A stretch of 64,000 nt of DNA from Chelonoidis abingdonii. Taxonomy: Eukaryota > Chordata > Testudines > Testudinidae. A model generated the notes under the pieces. That model was not told the DNA's origin. It saw only the letters and a list, made by a program, of their open reading frames with translations, and made no database searches. Shown in pieces: positions 1-9,660 of this stretch (its first letter is position 1; every line of letters starts with the position of its first letter). The DNA lies in contig NC_133770.1 in the NCBI RefSeq assembly GCF_003597395.2, positions 17,611,736-17,675,735 on the forward strand, in the 5' to 3' direction. The translations under genes and the position numbers were made by a program.

Positions 1-179
1 AGCTGCGGAACGGCTACCCACAGTGCACCGCTCCAGAAATCGACGCTAGCCTTGGACCATGGACGCACACCATCGAATTAACATGCCTAGTGTGGACGCG
101 CACACTCGACTTTATAATATCAGTTTTAAGAAACCGATTTTAGCTAATTCGATATTATCCCGTAGTGTAGACGTGGCCT
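1..179 (+). mobile_element. PIF/Harbinger element, 3' end only
   Basis: The last 110 bases closely resemble the right end of the Harbinger element at 52020-54390. They share the block around CTAGTGTGGACGCG, then CACTCGACTTTATA, and a terminus reading CCCGTAGTGTAGACGT. The left part of the element lies outside the window. The terminus is followed by TAAATGG, which would fit a TAA target duplication, but the other copy of the duplication is not visible. Confidence 0.75.
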
Positions 180-360
180 AAATGGTGAAATCCATGGAGT
201 AATGGGGGAATACCATAAATGCCTACCAAGCTCTTTGATGACCAGCGTGGTATTAGATTTCAACTCTTAGGCAATGTTGTACCATAATGTGGTGGAAGTA
301 AGGATAAGGGGCCTACCATCAATCAAAGGTAGGTCCTGCCCCCTGACCTGTCCTAAAACC
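180..360. other. Spacer before the inverted-arm element
   Basis: No gene or recognisable repeat is seen. The end of this stretch may already belong to the terminal repeats of the element that starts near 360, because degenerate versions of its subrepeat (rich in CTACCATCAATCA-like motifs) begin at about 310. Confidence 0.4.
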
Positions 361-822
361 CACTCCTCTAGGGTATTAATTCTGGGGTCAAGAGGGACAC
401 ATGACCGGAAGCCATGGGGTGGCATGTGACCCCTCTAAGAACACCTCCCATAGTTCTCTGCCAATCAGGGAGGGTTTTGCCCCCCTTAGGACCACCCCAA
501 GAGGAGATTTGACCAGTTGGGGGAGTTCTAGGGTGGGGTGAGCTGTCGGGAAGTGGATCATGTGACCCCTCTAAGAGCTCCTCTACTGATCAGGATGGGT
601 ATCAGCTGCAGAGAACCTACCCGAGAGTGGATTTGACCAACTAGGACAGGCTCTGGGGCTGGATGACCTACCCAGAAGAGGGTTGTGTGACCCCTCTAAG
701 AGCTTTCCCTACTGCCCTCTACCAATCAGAGCACAGTAACACCCCTCGTAAGTCCCAGGGGAAAAGTCTGTCTCGATCCAAGAAAGCATGTTTTAGAAAT
801 TGTGGAAATGGTGAGAGGAAAC
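361..822 (+). repeat. Left terminal arm: tandem CCAAT-bearing subrepeats
   Basis: About 130-bp subrepeats lie head to tail. The core TGTGACCCCTCTAAGA recurs at about 425, 560 and 687. Each core is followed by a variant of CTACCAATCAG, which is a CCAAT box, and by a GATTTGACCA segment. The same subrepeats occur in inverse orientation at 5700-6110, where they read as ATTGGTAG on the + strand. Their position directly upstream of a first exon suggests promoter or enhancer repeats. That role is inference. The sequence shows the repetition, the CCAAT motifs and the inverted partner. Confidence 0.75.
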
Positions 823-1131
823 ATGGACTTCTTCACCACCTTTGGAGAACTTCAGAATTTGTTTTAGCTCCGAGGGTCTTCAACTGCCTGCGGAGAAAGG
901 GCTACATCAGCAACAGTTCTGAGGTGACTGGGAGTTGTTTTAGCTGCCGAGGGGAGACGTTTGGCCCAGCCTTTGATGGATACACTGGATCCTGACCCAG
1001 AAACCCAACTGCTTGTGAGGAAGACTGATGAGCATGACGGCCTCTTGTCATCCACCCCACTGGAGGAGGAAGGTCACCGTAGCTCATGGGAATCACTGTC
1101 AGACAAAATGAACAGAAAAGATGTTGCTCAG
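823..1131 (+). pseudogene. Left-arm first exon of an inverted-repeat element (broken)
   Basis: This is the inverted-repeat counterpart of the open first exon at 5378-5674. The ATG at 823 aligns with the ATG of the right copy. A one-base deletion near 845 shifts the frame and leads to an early TAG. Downstream of it the original frame can be followed again as MDTLDPDPETQLLVRKTDEH, ending in NRKDVAQ. The exon ends at CTCAG followed by GTAAAT, a good splice donor that the right copy also has. I do not recognise the protein family. It is short, acidic and hydrophilic, with no signal peptide or membrane segment. A viral early-gene leader exon is a reasonable guess and no more. Confidence 0.6.
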
Positions 1132-1284
1132 GTAAATGAATTATTAAGAAGTAATGTTGAAGATGAGGTGTTATGGGGTAGGAACCGAGCCAGGGCTGTG
1201 TAAATCTAAAAAAACCAGGTGGGGGACTTATATTTGTTTCTTTGCTGAAAAATCTCTCAACAGCTCAACAATGCCTTCCTACAG
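1132..1284 (+). other. Remnant intron of the left arm with splice acceptor
   Basis: The intron opens with GTAAATGAATTATTAAG, which matches the right arm. The similarity runs to about 1218 (AAATCTAAAAAAACCAG) and then stops, so the inverted repeat ends inside this intron. The 3' end is pyrimidine-rich and finishes TGCCTTCCTACAG, a plausible acceptor directly abutted by the hAT insertion at 1285. Confidence 0.55.
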
Positions 1285-2125
1285 CAGTGATTTTCAAACT
1301 TTTTTTCAGGGGACCCAGTTGAAGAAAACTGTTGTTGCCTGTGACCCAAGGGAGCTGAGGATGAGGGGTTTGCGGTATGGTGTGGGAAGAGCTCAGGGCT
1401 GGAGCAGAGGGTTGGGGTGCGGGGGTGAGGGCTGGGGTTGAGGCCAGGAATGAGGGGTTCAGGATGTGGGAGGGGGCTCTGGGCTGGGCCAGGAGATTGG
1501 AGTGCAGGAGGGGGTGAGGCCCCTGGGCTGGGGCTGAGGAGTTCAGTGTTCAGAAGAGGCTCTGGGTTTGGGAGGGCTCAGGGCTGGGGTTGGGATGCTG
1601 GAGAGGGTCAGGGCTCTGGGGTGGGGATGAAGGCTCTGGGGTGGGTCTGGGGATGAAGGGTTTGGGGTGCAGGAAGGGGTTCCAGGTTTGGGGGGGCTCA
1701 GGGCTGAGGGAGGGGATTGGGGCACAGGGTTTGGGCATGGGGTTGGGGCACTGACTTACCTCTGGCGGCTCCCGGTCAACGATGCAGCTGGGGTGCACCG
1801 TGAACTGGGCTGCGCCTCGGAAGCGGCCAGCAGCAGGTCTGGCTCCTAGGCGGAGGCTGGCCAATGGGAGTGCAGAGCCAGTGCTTCGGGTGGGAACAGT
1901 GTGTGGAGCCCCGTGGCCCCTGTCTAGAAGCTGGACCTGCTGCTGGTTGCTTCTGGGGCACAGTGCGGTCCCGGAAAAGGTAGGCACTAGCCTGTCTTAG
2001 CTGAGCAGCACCGTCATTGGGACTTTTAACATCCCAGTTGGCAGTGCTGACCAGAGTAAGGTGACCCAGCACCTTACATGCTGCGACCCAGTAGCGAGTT
2101 GTGACCCACGGTTTGAAAAAAGCTG
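1285..2125. mobile_element. Non-autonomous hAT element with G-rich core
   Basis: The left end reads CAGTGATTTTCAAACTTTTT. The right end, on the other strand, reads CAGCTTTTTTCAAACCGTGG, so the ends are imperfect terminal inverted repeats of hAT type. Just inside, both ends carry a GACCCAG motif. The interior is a G-rich series of GGGGTT and GGGCTGGGG motifs without a transposase. Flanking 8-mers TCCTACAG and GTCCAGAG are only weakly alike. The long ORFs here come from G-richness and are not genes. Confidence 0.7.
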
Positions 2126-2730
2126 GTCCAGAGAATGCGGAGGCCCTAGACAGCATTGCTTCAGACAGCAAAGATGAATCCATCCCAACTTTGTTTTGCT
2201 CACACTGGTACAAATCATTGACAAGGACGCCAAGGATGATGGCTATATGGATTTAAGGAGGGCCCTTGGAATAGGACTAACAGAGCCAGTGTCACATCGT
2301 GAGTGTAAAAAGAAATGCGGTGTATTGTACACGTTGCTGTTTATGCTGTCCTTAATTACTGCCTTAGGGAGAAGATTTTCGAAGACTGTGAGGGCTATGT
2401 CATAGATGCACCAGGCCAAGGCACCATGACTGTATGACTTGGGCTTTGGAGGATATAAACTGCAAGTGCCAGGCCCTGTGTGTTGACCTGTGTTTGAAAA
2501 ACTTATTAAACACTGTTATTGCCATAGGTTATGCTTTGCAATGTCTAGGCCTAACTCAAGAAAATTTAGCACAAGAGGTGACCCTGGTAAATGCTGTGCA
2601 CGGCACTCAAGACTCTAGCAGTGTTTTAAAGAAAATGACCAAACTGGAGGATACTTGCTTAGAGCATTATATTGACCATCTGGTCCTCACAAAGAGTGAC
2701 AGAACCGTGCTTAAGAAAGACTATTTGTAG
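2126..2730 (+). pseudogene. Left-arm second exon, cysteine-rich, unknown family
   Basis: Directly after the hAT insertion one frame reads NAEALDSIASDSKDESIP and LFCSHWYKS, then stops. Other frames continue with cysteine clusters: CKKKC near 2310, CHRCTRPRHHDC near 2405-2440 and CKCQALCVDLC near 2465-2495. A 98-codon open stretch ends at 2730. The paired cysteines and histidines suggest a zinc-binding protein split by several frameshifts. It is preceded by a spliced leader exon (823-1131) and followed by AATAAA at 2799. I cannot assign a family. A small DNA virus regulatory protein is one possibility, and the weakly LxCxE-like LFCSH is noted without weight. Base composition is AT-richer than in the terminal arms. 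Confidence 0.45.
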
Positions 2731-2798
2731 GAAATCTAAAAGGATTCAGTTAGAGAATGGTGAAGGGACAATCATGGGATATAAAACTTAGCAGCTTT

Positions 2799-3056
2799 AA
2801 ATAAAAATATCTGTTGAAAAAGGCTTTGTGATGATCTGTATTTCTGTTAGAAGGTCTATGTGGCCCTTAAATAACATAAAAGTTTTGATGGAGCATCTTG
2901 GCTTGTTTTCAAGGGCCTGTATGTCTTTTAAATTTAAAAAAAAGTTTGTGAGAACCCATAAGTTGTGTAAAGAGAATTATTTACAGCAAAAATCTGAAAT
3001 GTGTGTAGTAGAATCCTGGGAAAAAACAAAAACAACATTTATGTGTTTAAAATAAA
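2799..3056 (+). terminator. Candidate poly(A) signals of the left unit
   Basis: AATAAA occurs at 2799-2804, 69 bases after the stop of the cysteine-rich stretch, and again at 3051-3056. These would end the rightward unit of the inverted element. Isolated AATAAA motifs are common in AT-rich DNA, so support comes mainly from position. Confidence 0.35.
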
Positions 3057-3274
3057 GCAAAAAAGCCACTATATTGTGTATAAAACGGGGATGCTTGAGA
3101 CGTGTTTGACTACAATCGAGCTGACTCATCCTATTGAACTGATGATTTAACCACATCCCCCACTGACTCTATTGCCTTCAAAGAGTCTGTTGGCCTGCGT
3201 CTAGATGTAATACTCCACCCTTGTTTCCATCAGAGTTAAAAGTATTTGTGATCAGTAATTAAATTCGATGGGTA

Positions 3275-3882
3275 TAGCGGGCAAACTACAGCTTGCAGGC
3301 AAGATCCGGCCCACCAACCATTTTAATCCGGCCATTGAGCTCCCACTGGGGAGCGGGATCTGGGGCTTGCCACTCCACATGGGTCCCAGATGCAGTGGCA
3401 TGGGCCCCCTCTGGCTCCTATGTGTAGGGGGGCAGCCAGGGCCCTTCACTCTGCACACTGTCCCAGCCCTGATCCCCCTTCCGCCCTCCGAAGCCCTCAA
3501 TCCCAGCCCAGAGCACCCTTCTGCACCCCAAACTGCTCATCCCCAGCCTCATCCCAGAGCCCACACCCCCAGCCAGAGCCCGCACCCCTTCCCACACCCC
3601 AACCCCCTGACGCAATCCCCCTCCCACCCTCCGAACCCCTTGGTCCCAGCCCGGAGCACCCTCCTACAGCCCAAACTCCTCATCCCCAGTCCCACCCCAG
3701 AGCCTGTACCCCCAACTGGAGCCCTCACCTCCCCCCCTGCACTCCATTCCCCTGCCCCGAGCCCCCTCCTGCACCCTGAACTCATTTCTGGCCCCACTCT
3801 GGAGCCATCATCCCCTCCCACACCCAAACTCCAATTTCGTGAGCATTTATGGCCCACCATACAAAAGTTTGCCCACCGCTGG
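3275..3882 (-). mobile_element. Non-autonomous hAT element, GTGGGCAAACT family
   Basis: The right end, read on the minus strand, is CAGCGGTGGGCAAACTTTTG followed by TATGGTGGGCC. The left end reads GCGGGCAAACTAC. Both match the family whose clean copy is at 41150-41773, but in inverse orientation. The interior is C-rich with repeated CCCCAGCC and CACCCC motifs, which produce long spurious ORFs. It sits in the centre of the inverted element at 360-6110, so it inserted after that element. No convincing 8-bp duplication was found. Confidence 0.7.
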
Positions 3883-4023
3883 TCTAACCCAAAAGTGAAA
3901 TGTTTCAAGGGTTCACAAACCACTGCCACACTTTTATAAAAAAAGGATCTGCTGTAAGAACAGTCAAACATTTAAAAGCTCTGGGTATTGGTAGGTTATT
4001 ATAGATGGTTGTGCTACATCCAT

Positions 4024-4029
4024 TTTATT
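4024..4029 (-). terminator. Candidate poly(A) signal of the right unit
   Basis: TTTATT on the + strand is AATAAA on the minus strand, 273 bases beyond the stop codon of the acidic open frame at 4302. It would end the leftward unit of the inverted element. Confidence 0.3.
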
Positions 4030-4301
4030 TCCAATGGAAACCAAAATTTTAAGCATGAAAGAAACATGTTTAAAATAAAAATAAAACAAACATCATCCCT
4101 AAGACATTCACTGATATCTGCAAGATGCCCTCAGTCAGGAAAGGGTACAGTAACACTAAGGATTGTTGTGTATGGTGATTTACTCTTTAATACTGTAAGA
4201 AGGCCTGACAGTGCTCTGTTTTTTTCCTTGAAACAGGAAAATATATTTTAACTTAAAAAAAAATTTGCTAAAACTTTCCAGTTGTGCAGACAACTTAATC
4301 C

Positions 4302-5100
4302 TTACCCCAGGTCACGAAACGGGGATGTTTGGGGAGGGGTATCCTCTACGGGACCCTCAGCTGCATCTTCTACGTCAGATGCTATTTGAGAGTCAGATTC
4401 TGAGGGGCCACTGCAAGGATCATCAGGAGTAGACGGGGACCCATCTAGAGACCCTTCTGGGGCATTTTCTAAACCAGACTCTGCGTGACAGTCACCACTG
4501 CCCAACAGGTCATATTCTGCCTCCCCATTCTCAGACACACCAGTCTGAGACCCTCCAATAGGGAGCATCTCTTTTTGGTTTTTTCACCTCATCACCTCTT
4601 TAGCCTTTTTAAAAATTTTTACAGTGATCCTGGCCCATAACTTTTTGGCAGCAGTCTGTTTATCTCCCAAATGCTGTCCCCTCTTTTGTTTATACCTTAA
4701 CTGATGTGTACCCTTCAGGATGCCCTTTTTACCCAGGCCCCTTTCCACGACTAGTCTGGCCTGCTCAGAGCCCCCCTCTGGAAAAAATGAAGTATTTTTG
4801 AAAAACTCACCCCAAGAGCTTTTTCATTTTTGATGTAGTTTCCAGTTCTCCTTTCTTTTAGAACCCTTGAGGATACAGCGTCCATCAGCTTTCTGAATGA
4901 AGCATCATATTTTCCCCAAATCTTTTTATACCACCAAATTGCTGTGCCGAGCTTAGTGTGTTGGGAGAATGGCTTGTAATAACTTTTGGCTACTTCATAA
5001 GGAGATACCCCAGCATCACAGGAGCGTTCAACCCTTGTTTTTTTATTCACAGCTCCTAAAGTGTGTGCTCCAGGTTTGTGAATGTGTGTTTTCCCTCACA
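4302..5100 (-). pseudogene. Right-arm second exon: basic then acidic protein, unknown family
   Basis: On the minus strand an open stretch from about 5050 to 4751 encodes a basic, aromatic-rich sequence with YEVAKSYYKPF, AIWWYKKIWGKYDASF and GNYIKNEKALG. A change of frame near 4775 continues into a lysine-rich part (KKLWARITVKIFKKAKEVM). A stop follows, and then an acidic, proline- and serine-rich tail at 4568-4302 (SGPSESDSQIASDVEDAAEG). Upstream, a glutamine- and lysine-rich segment runs towards the first exon at 5378-5674. The layout, a DNA-binding-like basic part plus an acidic tail, resembles regulatory proteins of DNA viruses, but I recognise no family. At least one frameshift and two stops mark it as decayed. 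Confidence 0.45.
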
Positions 5101-5377
5101 ATTTTCTCAGGTTTGGTGTGGTGTCTAACACTGAGGAACTAGAGTTGTGTTTGTGTTGTTGCTTTTTACCAGAGTCATTTGTTTTGTCCTTGGGTTTGAT
5201 GTATCTGAGCTTTGGACTGTTCCGATGCTTCGTCTGTGCTCTTCTGCTGTTTTGTGTTGGCGTTGTTGTTAGAAGTCTCAGAGCAGATTCTTGTTTTTTC
5301 AGATTTATGCAACCCCGGCTCAGTTCCTATCTCATAACACCCCATCCTGGACCATCACTTCTTAATAATTAATTTAC

Positions 5378-5674
5378 CTGAGCAACATCTTTTCTGTTCA
5401 ACTTGTCTGTCGATGACTCCCATGAGCTGTGGTCACCTTCCTCCTCCAGGCTGGACCAAAGGCCATCATGCTTATCAGTTTTCCTCACAAGCAGTTGGGT
5501 TTTGGGGTTGGGTTCCAGCGTATCCATCAACAGCTCTGCCAAAGGGCTCCCCGCGGCTGCTTCCCCCTCCTCCTTGGAACTGTTGATGTTGTAGTGCTTT
5601 CTTGGCAGGCGGTTGAAGGCCCTCAGAGCTAAAACAAATTCCAAAGTTTTCCCAGGGGTGGTGAAGGAGTCCAT
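5378..5674 (-). CDS. Right-arm first exon, intact 99-codon open frame, unknown family
   Basis: On the minus strand the frame starts at the ATG at 5674-5672 (MDSFTTPGKTLEFVLALRAF). It stays open for 99 codons and reaches the splice donor CTCAG/GTAAAT at 5378/5377. Continuing unspliced it would stop within two codons, which supports splicing. Recognisable parts are LMDTLEPNPKTQLLVRKTDK, an acidic EEEGDHSSWESS and NRKDVAQ. The left copy at 823-1131 is frameshifted; this one is not. It has no signal peptide, membrane segment or known motif. The sequence upstream carries the same CCAAT subrepeats as the left arm. It may be a viral early protein leader shared by two differently spliced products. 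Alternatives are a gene of a Polinton-like element or an unrelated host repeat. Confidence 0.5.
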
Positions 5675-6110
5675 GTCTCCTCTCAGCGTTTCCACGAGTT
5701 CTAAAACACATGTACTTTGAATGAGATGGCATCTTCTGGAGGGCGCTGGGAGTTACGAGGGGTGGTGCTGCACTCTGATTGGTAGAGAGTGGTAGGGGGA
5801 GCTCTAAGAGGGGTCATATGACCCTCTTCTGGGTGGGTCATCCCACCCCAGGACCTGCCCTATTTGGTCAAATCCTCTCTTGGGAAGGTTCTCTGCAGCC
5901 GATACCCATCTTGATTGGTAGGGGATAGTGGCGGGACTTTTTAGAGAGGTCAAATGAGCCACTTCTGGCTGGAGCATCCCACTCAAGAACTCTCTCCAAT
6001 TGATCAGATCTCCTCTCAGGATGGTTCTATGGGGGCGAAACTCACCCTGATTGGTAGAGGGATCACATGCCACATTTTCTTTTAGTCACGTGCCATGATA
6101 TGTGTTTTCT
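5675..6110 (-). repeat. Right terminal arm: inverted CCAAT-bearing subrepeats
   Basis: This is the inverted partner of 361-822. On the + strand ATTGGTAG recurs at about 5779, 5914 and 6050, and AGAGGGGTCATATGA or AGAGAGGTCAAATGA at about 5817 and 5943. That gives subrepeats of about 130 bp. They end where the sequence becomes ordinary, near 6110. Read on the minus strand, the arm lies directly upstream of the first exon at 5378-5674, as in the left arm. Confidence 0.75.
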
Positions 6111-6324
6111 CCTTCACAGATTTCCAGAAGGGATGATGGTTTAAGATTATGAAACTACCCAAATTAGTTTTGTAAATGGTTTGTAATACATTTCTGCCTG
6201 GTCCAAGGAACCAGTGAGCATTGAAAGTCATGCTATCTCAAGAGCTAGCAAAGGAAAGTAGTGTATCCTGAAGTTGCAGTGTCGAACTGCACTTTGTTCT
6301 AGCCTTGGTGATTTGTGGGATCTT

Positions 6325-7012
6325 CAGGGCCGGTGCAACCATTTAGGTGACCTAGGCAGTCACCTAGCACACTAGGATTTGGGAGGTGGCATTTTCTTCA
6401 GCAGTGACTGCAGTGGCCAGGTCTTCGGCTACCCCAGTAGCCGCCAGCATTAAGGTGGATGGAGCTGGGGCAGAGGACTGCGGGGAGGGCTGCCTGCAGC
6501 AAGTAAGTGGGGGGGCATGCAGGGGAACTCCCTGATCACCCCTGCTCCGCCTCCTCCCCTAGCATGCTGTGGCTGCTTCACTTCTCCCGCCTCCCAGGCT
6601 TGCAGCGTCTAAGCTGATTGGCGCTGCAAGCCTGGGAGGCAGAAGAGGTGAAGCAGTGATGGCGTGCTCAGGGAGGAGGCGGAGCAGGGGTGAGCTGCTT
6701 CACATCGCCCGTCTCCCAGGCTTGTGGCGCCATTCAGCTTAGGCGCCGCAAGCCTGGGAGGTGGGAGAAGTGAAGCATCGACGGCGTGCTCGGGGTGGAG
6801 GTGCAGCAGGGATGAGCTGGGGCAGAGGACGTGCCTCAGGGCGGAGGGTGGGGAGCTGCCACAAGGGGGCGTCTCAGAGTGGAGGGGGGGAGCTGCCACG
6901 GGGGGGGGCGTGTCAGGGAGGAGGGGGTGCCTCAGGATGGGGGCTTGGGAACGGGGGAGGGCGCAATGTGGAAGTTTCACCTAGGGCGCAAAACATCCTT
7001 GCACCGGCCCTG
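6325..7012. mobile_element. Non-autonomous hAT element with perfect 8-bp duplication
   Basis: The termini are CAGGGCCGGTGCAA on the left and its inverse TTGCACCGGCCCTG on the right. GGGATCTT flanks both sides (6317-6324 and 7013-7020), a perfect 8-bp target duplication diagnostic of hAT insertion. The interior is GC-rich and holds hairpins, including a perfect 18-bp stem at 6590-6639. No transposase is present. The ORFs across it on both strands are compositional. Confidence 0.92.
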
Positions 7013-7829
7013 GGGATCTTGCATCTTAAAGAAAAAAAACCCAAAACCACATGCCTTTGATTCCCATCTTGTCTCCACAGTAGACACGTTCAGTTACAAC
7101 CTGTTTTAAGTAGCTGCTGGCTCCAGAACAGTCCTGGTGTTTCTACAGTACCATTTGCCACCGCCCTGAACTGTCACTTAAAGTTTGTGAATATCTCCAC
7201 TGATGAGGAGGTAAGTCCATAGTGGTCTGTGCTTGTATAGCATCCTAGCCTGTGACTCAGTCATTTATCACATCCTAGTTATTTTCTTTTCTTCCTCCCT
7301 TTCTCTTTCCAAGATCTCAAAAGGACTTTGACTCTCTTGCATAATGTTGATTCTTGAAACCAGTACACTGTTGCCACTTTTTTCTTTCAACAACTTAATT
7401 TTCCAGATGCTAATAACTGATATTGGTATCAAATAAGAATGATGATTTTAAACATTAGCCACTTAAATGTTTGCACATTTAAGCTGTGAACAAATAAAAT
7501 TTTTATATGAATACTCGAGGCTTAATTCTCATTCACACTAAGGCCCTTTTACACTGCTCGGGCTTAGTGTAAATTAGACTCAGGACCTAAGTGTTATTGT
7601 TACTAATCACCCTCATCTCTCTGGCTCTTCTGTACATTCTAATTAATATTTATACTTCGCATCCATTACCTGTATATTTGTTGTCATTTCTTGGTGTACC
7701 CATATATGATCAGTTCATTATGCCTGTTCCCATATTGCATTCCTATTGTCTTGATTGAAATAAACAACTGAGCTTTACAACCTTATGATCACCAGGGGCC
7801 ATATCACAGCTTGCATTATGTAGTCAGGC
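7013..7829. other. No gene seen
   Basis: AT-rich unique-looking sequence with no coding stretch that I can support. Confidence 0.6.
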
Positions 7830-8106
7830 TTCAGAATGGTAGCCATGTTAGTCTGTATCAGCAAAAACAACAGAGTCCGTGTGGCACCTTAGAGACTAAC
7901 AAATTTATTTGGGCATAAGCTTTCATGGGCTAGAACCCACTTCATCAGATGCATGGAGTGGAAAATACAGGAGCAGGTATAAATACATGAACAGATGGTA
8001 AGGCAACTCATATCTGTTCACGTATTTATACCTGCTCCTGTATTTTCCATTCCATGCATCTGATGAAGAGGGTTCCAGTCCACGAAAGCTTATGCCCAAA
8101 TATATT
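7830..8106. mobile_element. Penelope-like element remnant forming a long foldback
   Basis: The outer part carries the phrase GTTAGTCTGTATCAGC and a GGCACCTTAGAGACTAAC motif, shared with the Penelope-like element at 46361-47265. Two inverted arms follow: 7907-7996 and 8012-8101, about 90 bases each, with a loop of about 15 bases. They include ATTTGGGCATAAGCTT and its inverse. Penelope-like elements are known for inverted terminal copies, which explains the foldback. The ORF on the minus strand spans the hairpin and is not a gene. Confidence 0.75.
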
Positions 8107-9459
8107 ATGTAGTATTCTAATGGCAATTGTAATGTCAGCATAGCACTGGTTATCTTTTATTTTCATGATTTTCCTTGGGCTTTTTAATTTCATTCAGAAT
8201 TTGACCTTTTAAAATAATTTAATGCCAACTTCCTATAGCCATTGATTTAATTGTCTAATAATTCCTCTCTGAAACAATCAATACAAAGGTCATATTATTC
8301 GTATTAATTGCTGTTTTTAATATCCCCAAAAATTCAGATCCCAAGTTTTTAAAAGCCTAATAAACAGTTAATAAGTTAAAAAAAAGCAATAGTACCCAAA
8401 CAGGTCACAGCTCCAGATAATAGTCTGTTCAATTTAGAATATTTATTTTCTAATTAATTGTTATTGTTAAATTTAATCTAATAACTATTAACAACTTGCT
8501 TTTTGATACCATTGTGAATAGCCTTTCCCCACATAGATCTCGCTGATAAATCACAAGTAAGGAATATAGTTAAAGCTCTATAGGCTTTGATTGTTTTTTG
8601 TTTTATAGTAGTGCCTAAAAGCCACAGCTGACCTTGGGGCCCATGATCACAGAGGGAGTCTGTGATAGAATCAGGCTTGTAATATCAAGTCTTTAAAGAA
8701 CACTATAGAATTATTTAGTGTAGCTGACAAATAACAGTATATCCCAGTGAAGGATGTTATGCATTAGAATTTGATTCCAGAAAACAATGCAATTTCTGCA
8801 TTTCCTGTTATCTGAAAAAAAAATATTACCATTACCAAGGAGTACTCCCATTACAGGGAAGTTGTGAGGCTACATTCAATAGCGTATGTACATAAAACAG
8901 TCTCCACACAATGAAGTTGCTGTGGAAATGCAGGGTTAGATCCTCAGCTGATGTAAATCAGCATAGTTACATTAAATTGTCTATAGGATTGGGGCCTAAA
9001 TGAAACAAGCAGGTCAAATCCAGTGTTCATTGGATTATTGGATAATGATCTCATCTCAAGGAGGTCCATTTGTTTTGCTGATTTTTACATACACTTTTTT
9101 ATGTGGATTCACTTCATTGTTGGTGCCATGAAAACACAAAAATCATCCTCAAATTAAACTTTCCTTTTGAGAAAATAGGAACATTATAATGGGAGAATAG
9201 CAATGAGTCCTGGCCTGTGGTGCTTTCAGATGAAAAGTGTGGATATAATAAGAGAGTTTTGAATAAGGCTTACCAAAGTGCAAATATAAAATCACACATC
9301 TTGTTCATTAAAGATCTCCCCTGACTTTGAATTTTGTGTCTAATTCATCACATTTCTAAAGCTTCCATCAGTGAGTTTCTAGGCTTTAGGACCTCAAGGC
9401 CTGTCCTCTTCCCTCCACACAGCACAGTCAGAGTGTCTCATCCCAATAAAAGACTGTAT
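8107..9459. other. No gene seen
   Basis: AT-rich sequence without recognisable repeats or coding potential. Confidence 0.55.
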
Positions 9460-9660
9460 GACCTAGGCTAGAATACCAATTTAGTTCTTGGGAGACCTGG
9501 GTTCTATTCCTGCCTTAACCACTAATGACCTTGAGCAAGCCTCTTAATGCCTCAGTTTTCTCATATGTAAAAGGGGGATAATTATATTTACCTCCTTTGT
9601 AAAGCACTTGGAGCACTATGGATGAAAATGCTATACAGGAGCTAGCTATTATTATAATAC
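9460..9660 (+). mobile_element. MIR-like CORE-SINE
   Basis: It shows the expected order of MIR motifs: GACCTGGGTTCTATTCCTG, then GACCTTGAGCAAGCC, then CCTCAGTTTTCTCATATGTA, then GATAATTATATTTACCTCC, then AAAGCACTTGGAGC, and a final TATTATTATAA. This is an old SINE copy in + orientation. Confidence 0.85.

Noticed and set aside
3268..3939. 223-codon ORF rich in proline
   Set aside because: It is the C-rich interior of a hAT element that has a G-rich counterpart at 41150-41773.
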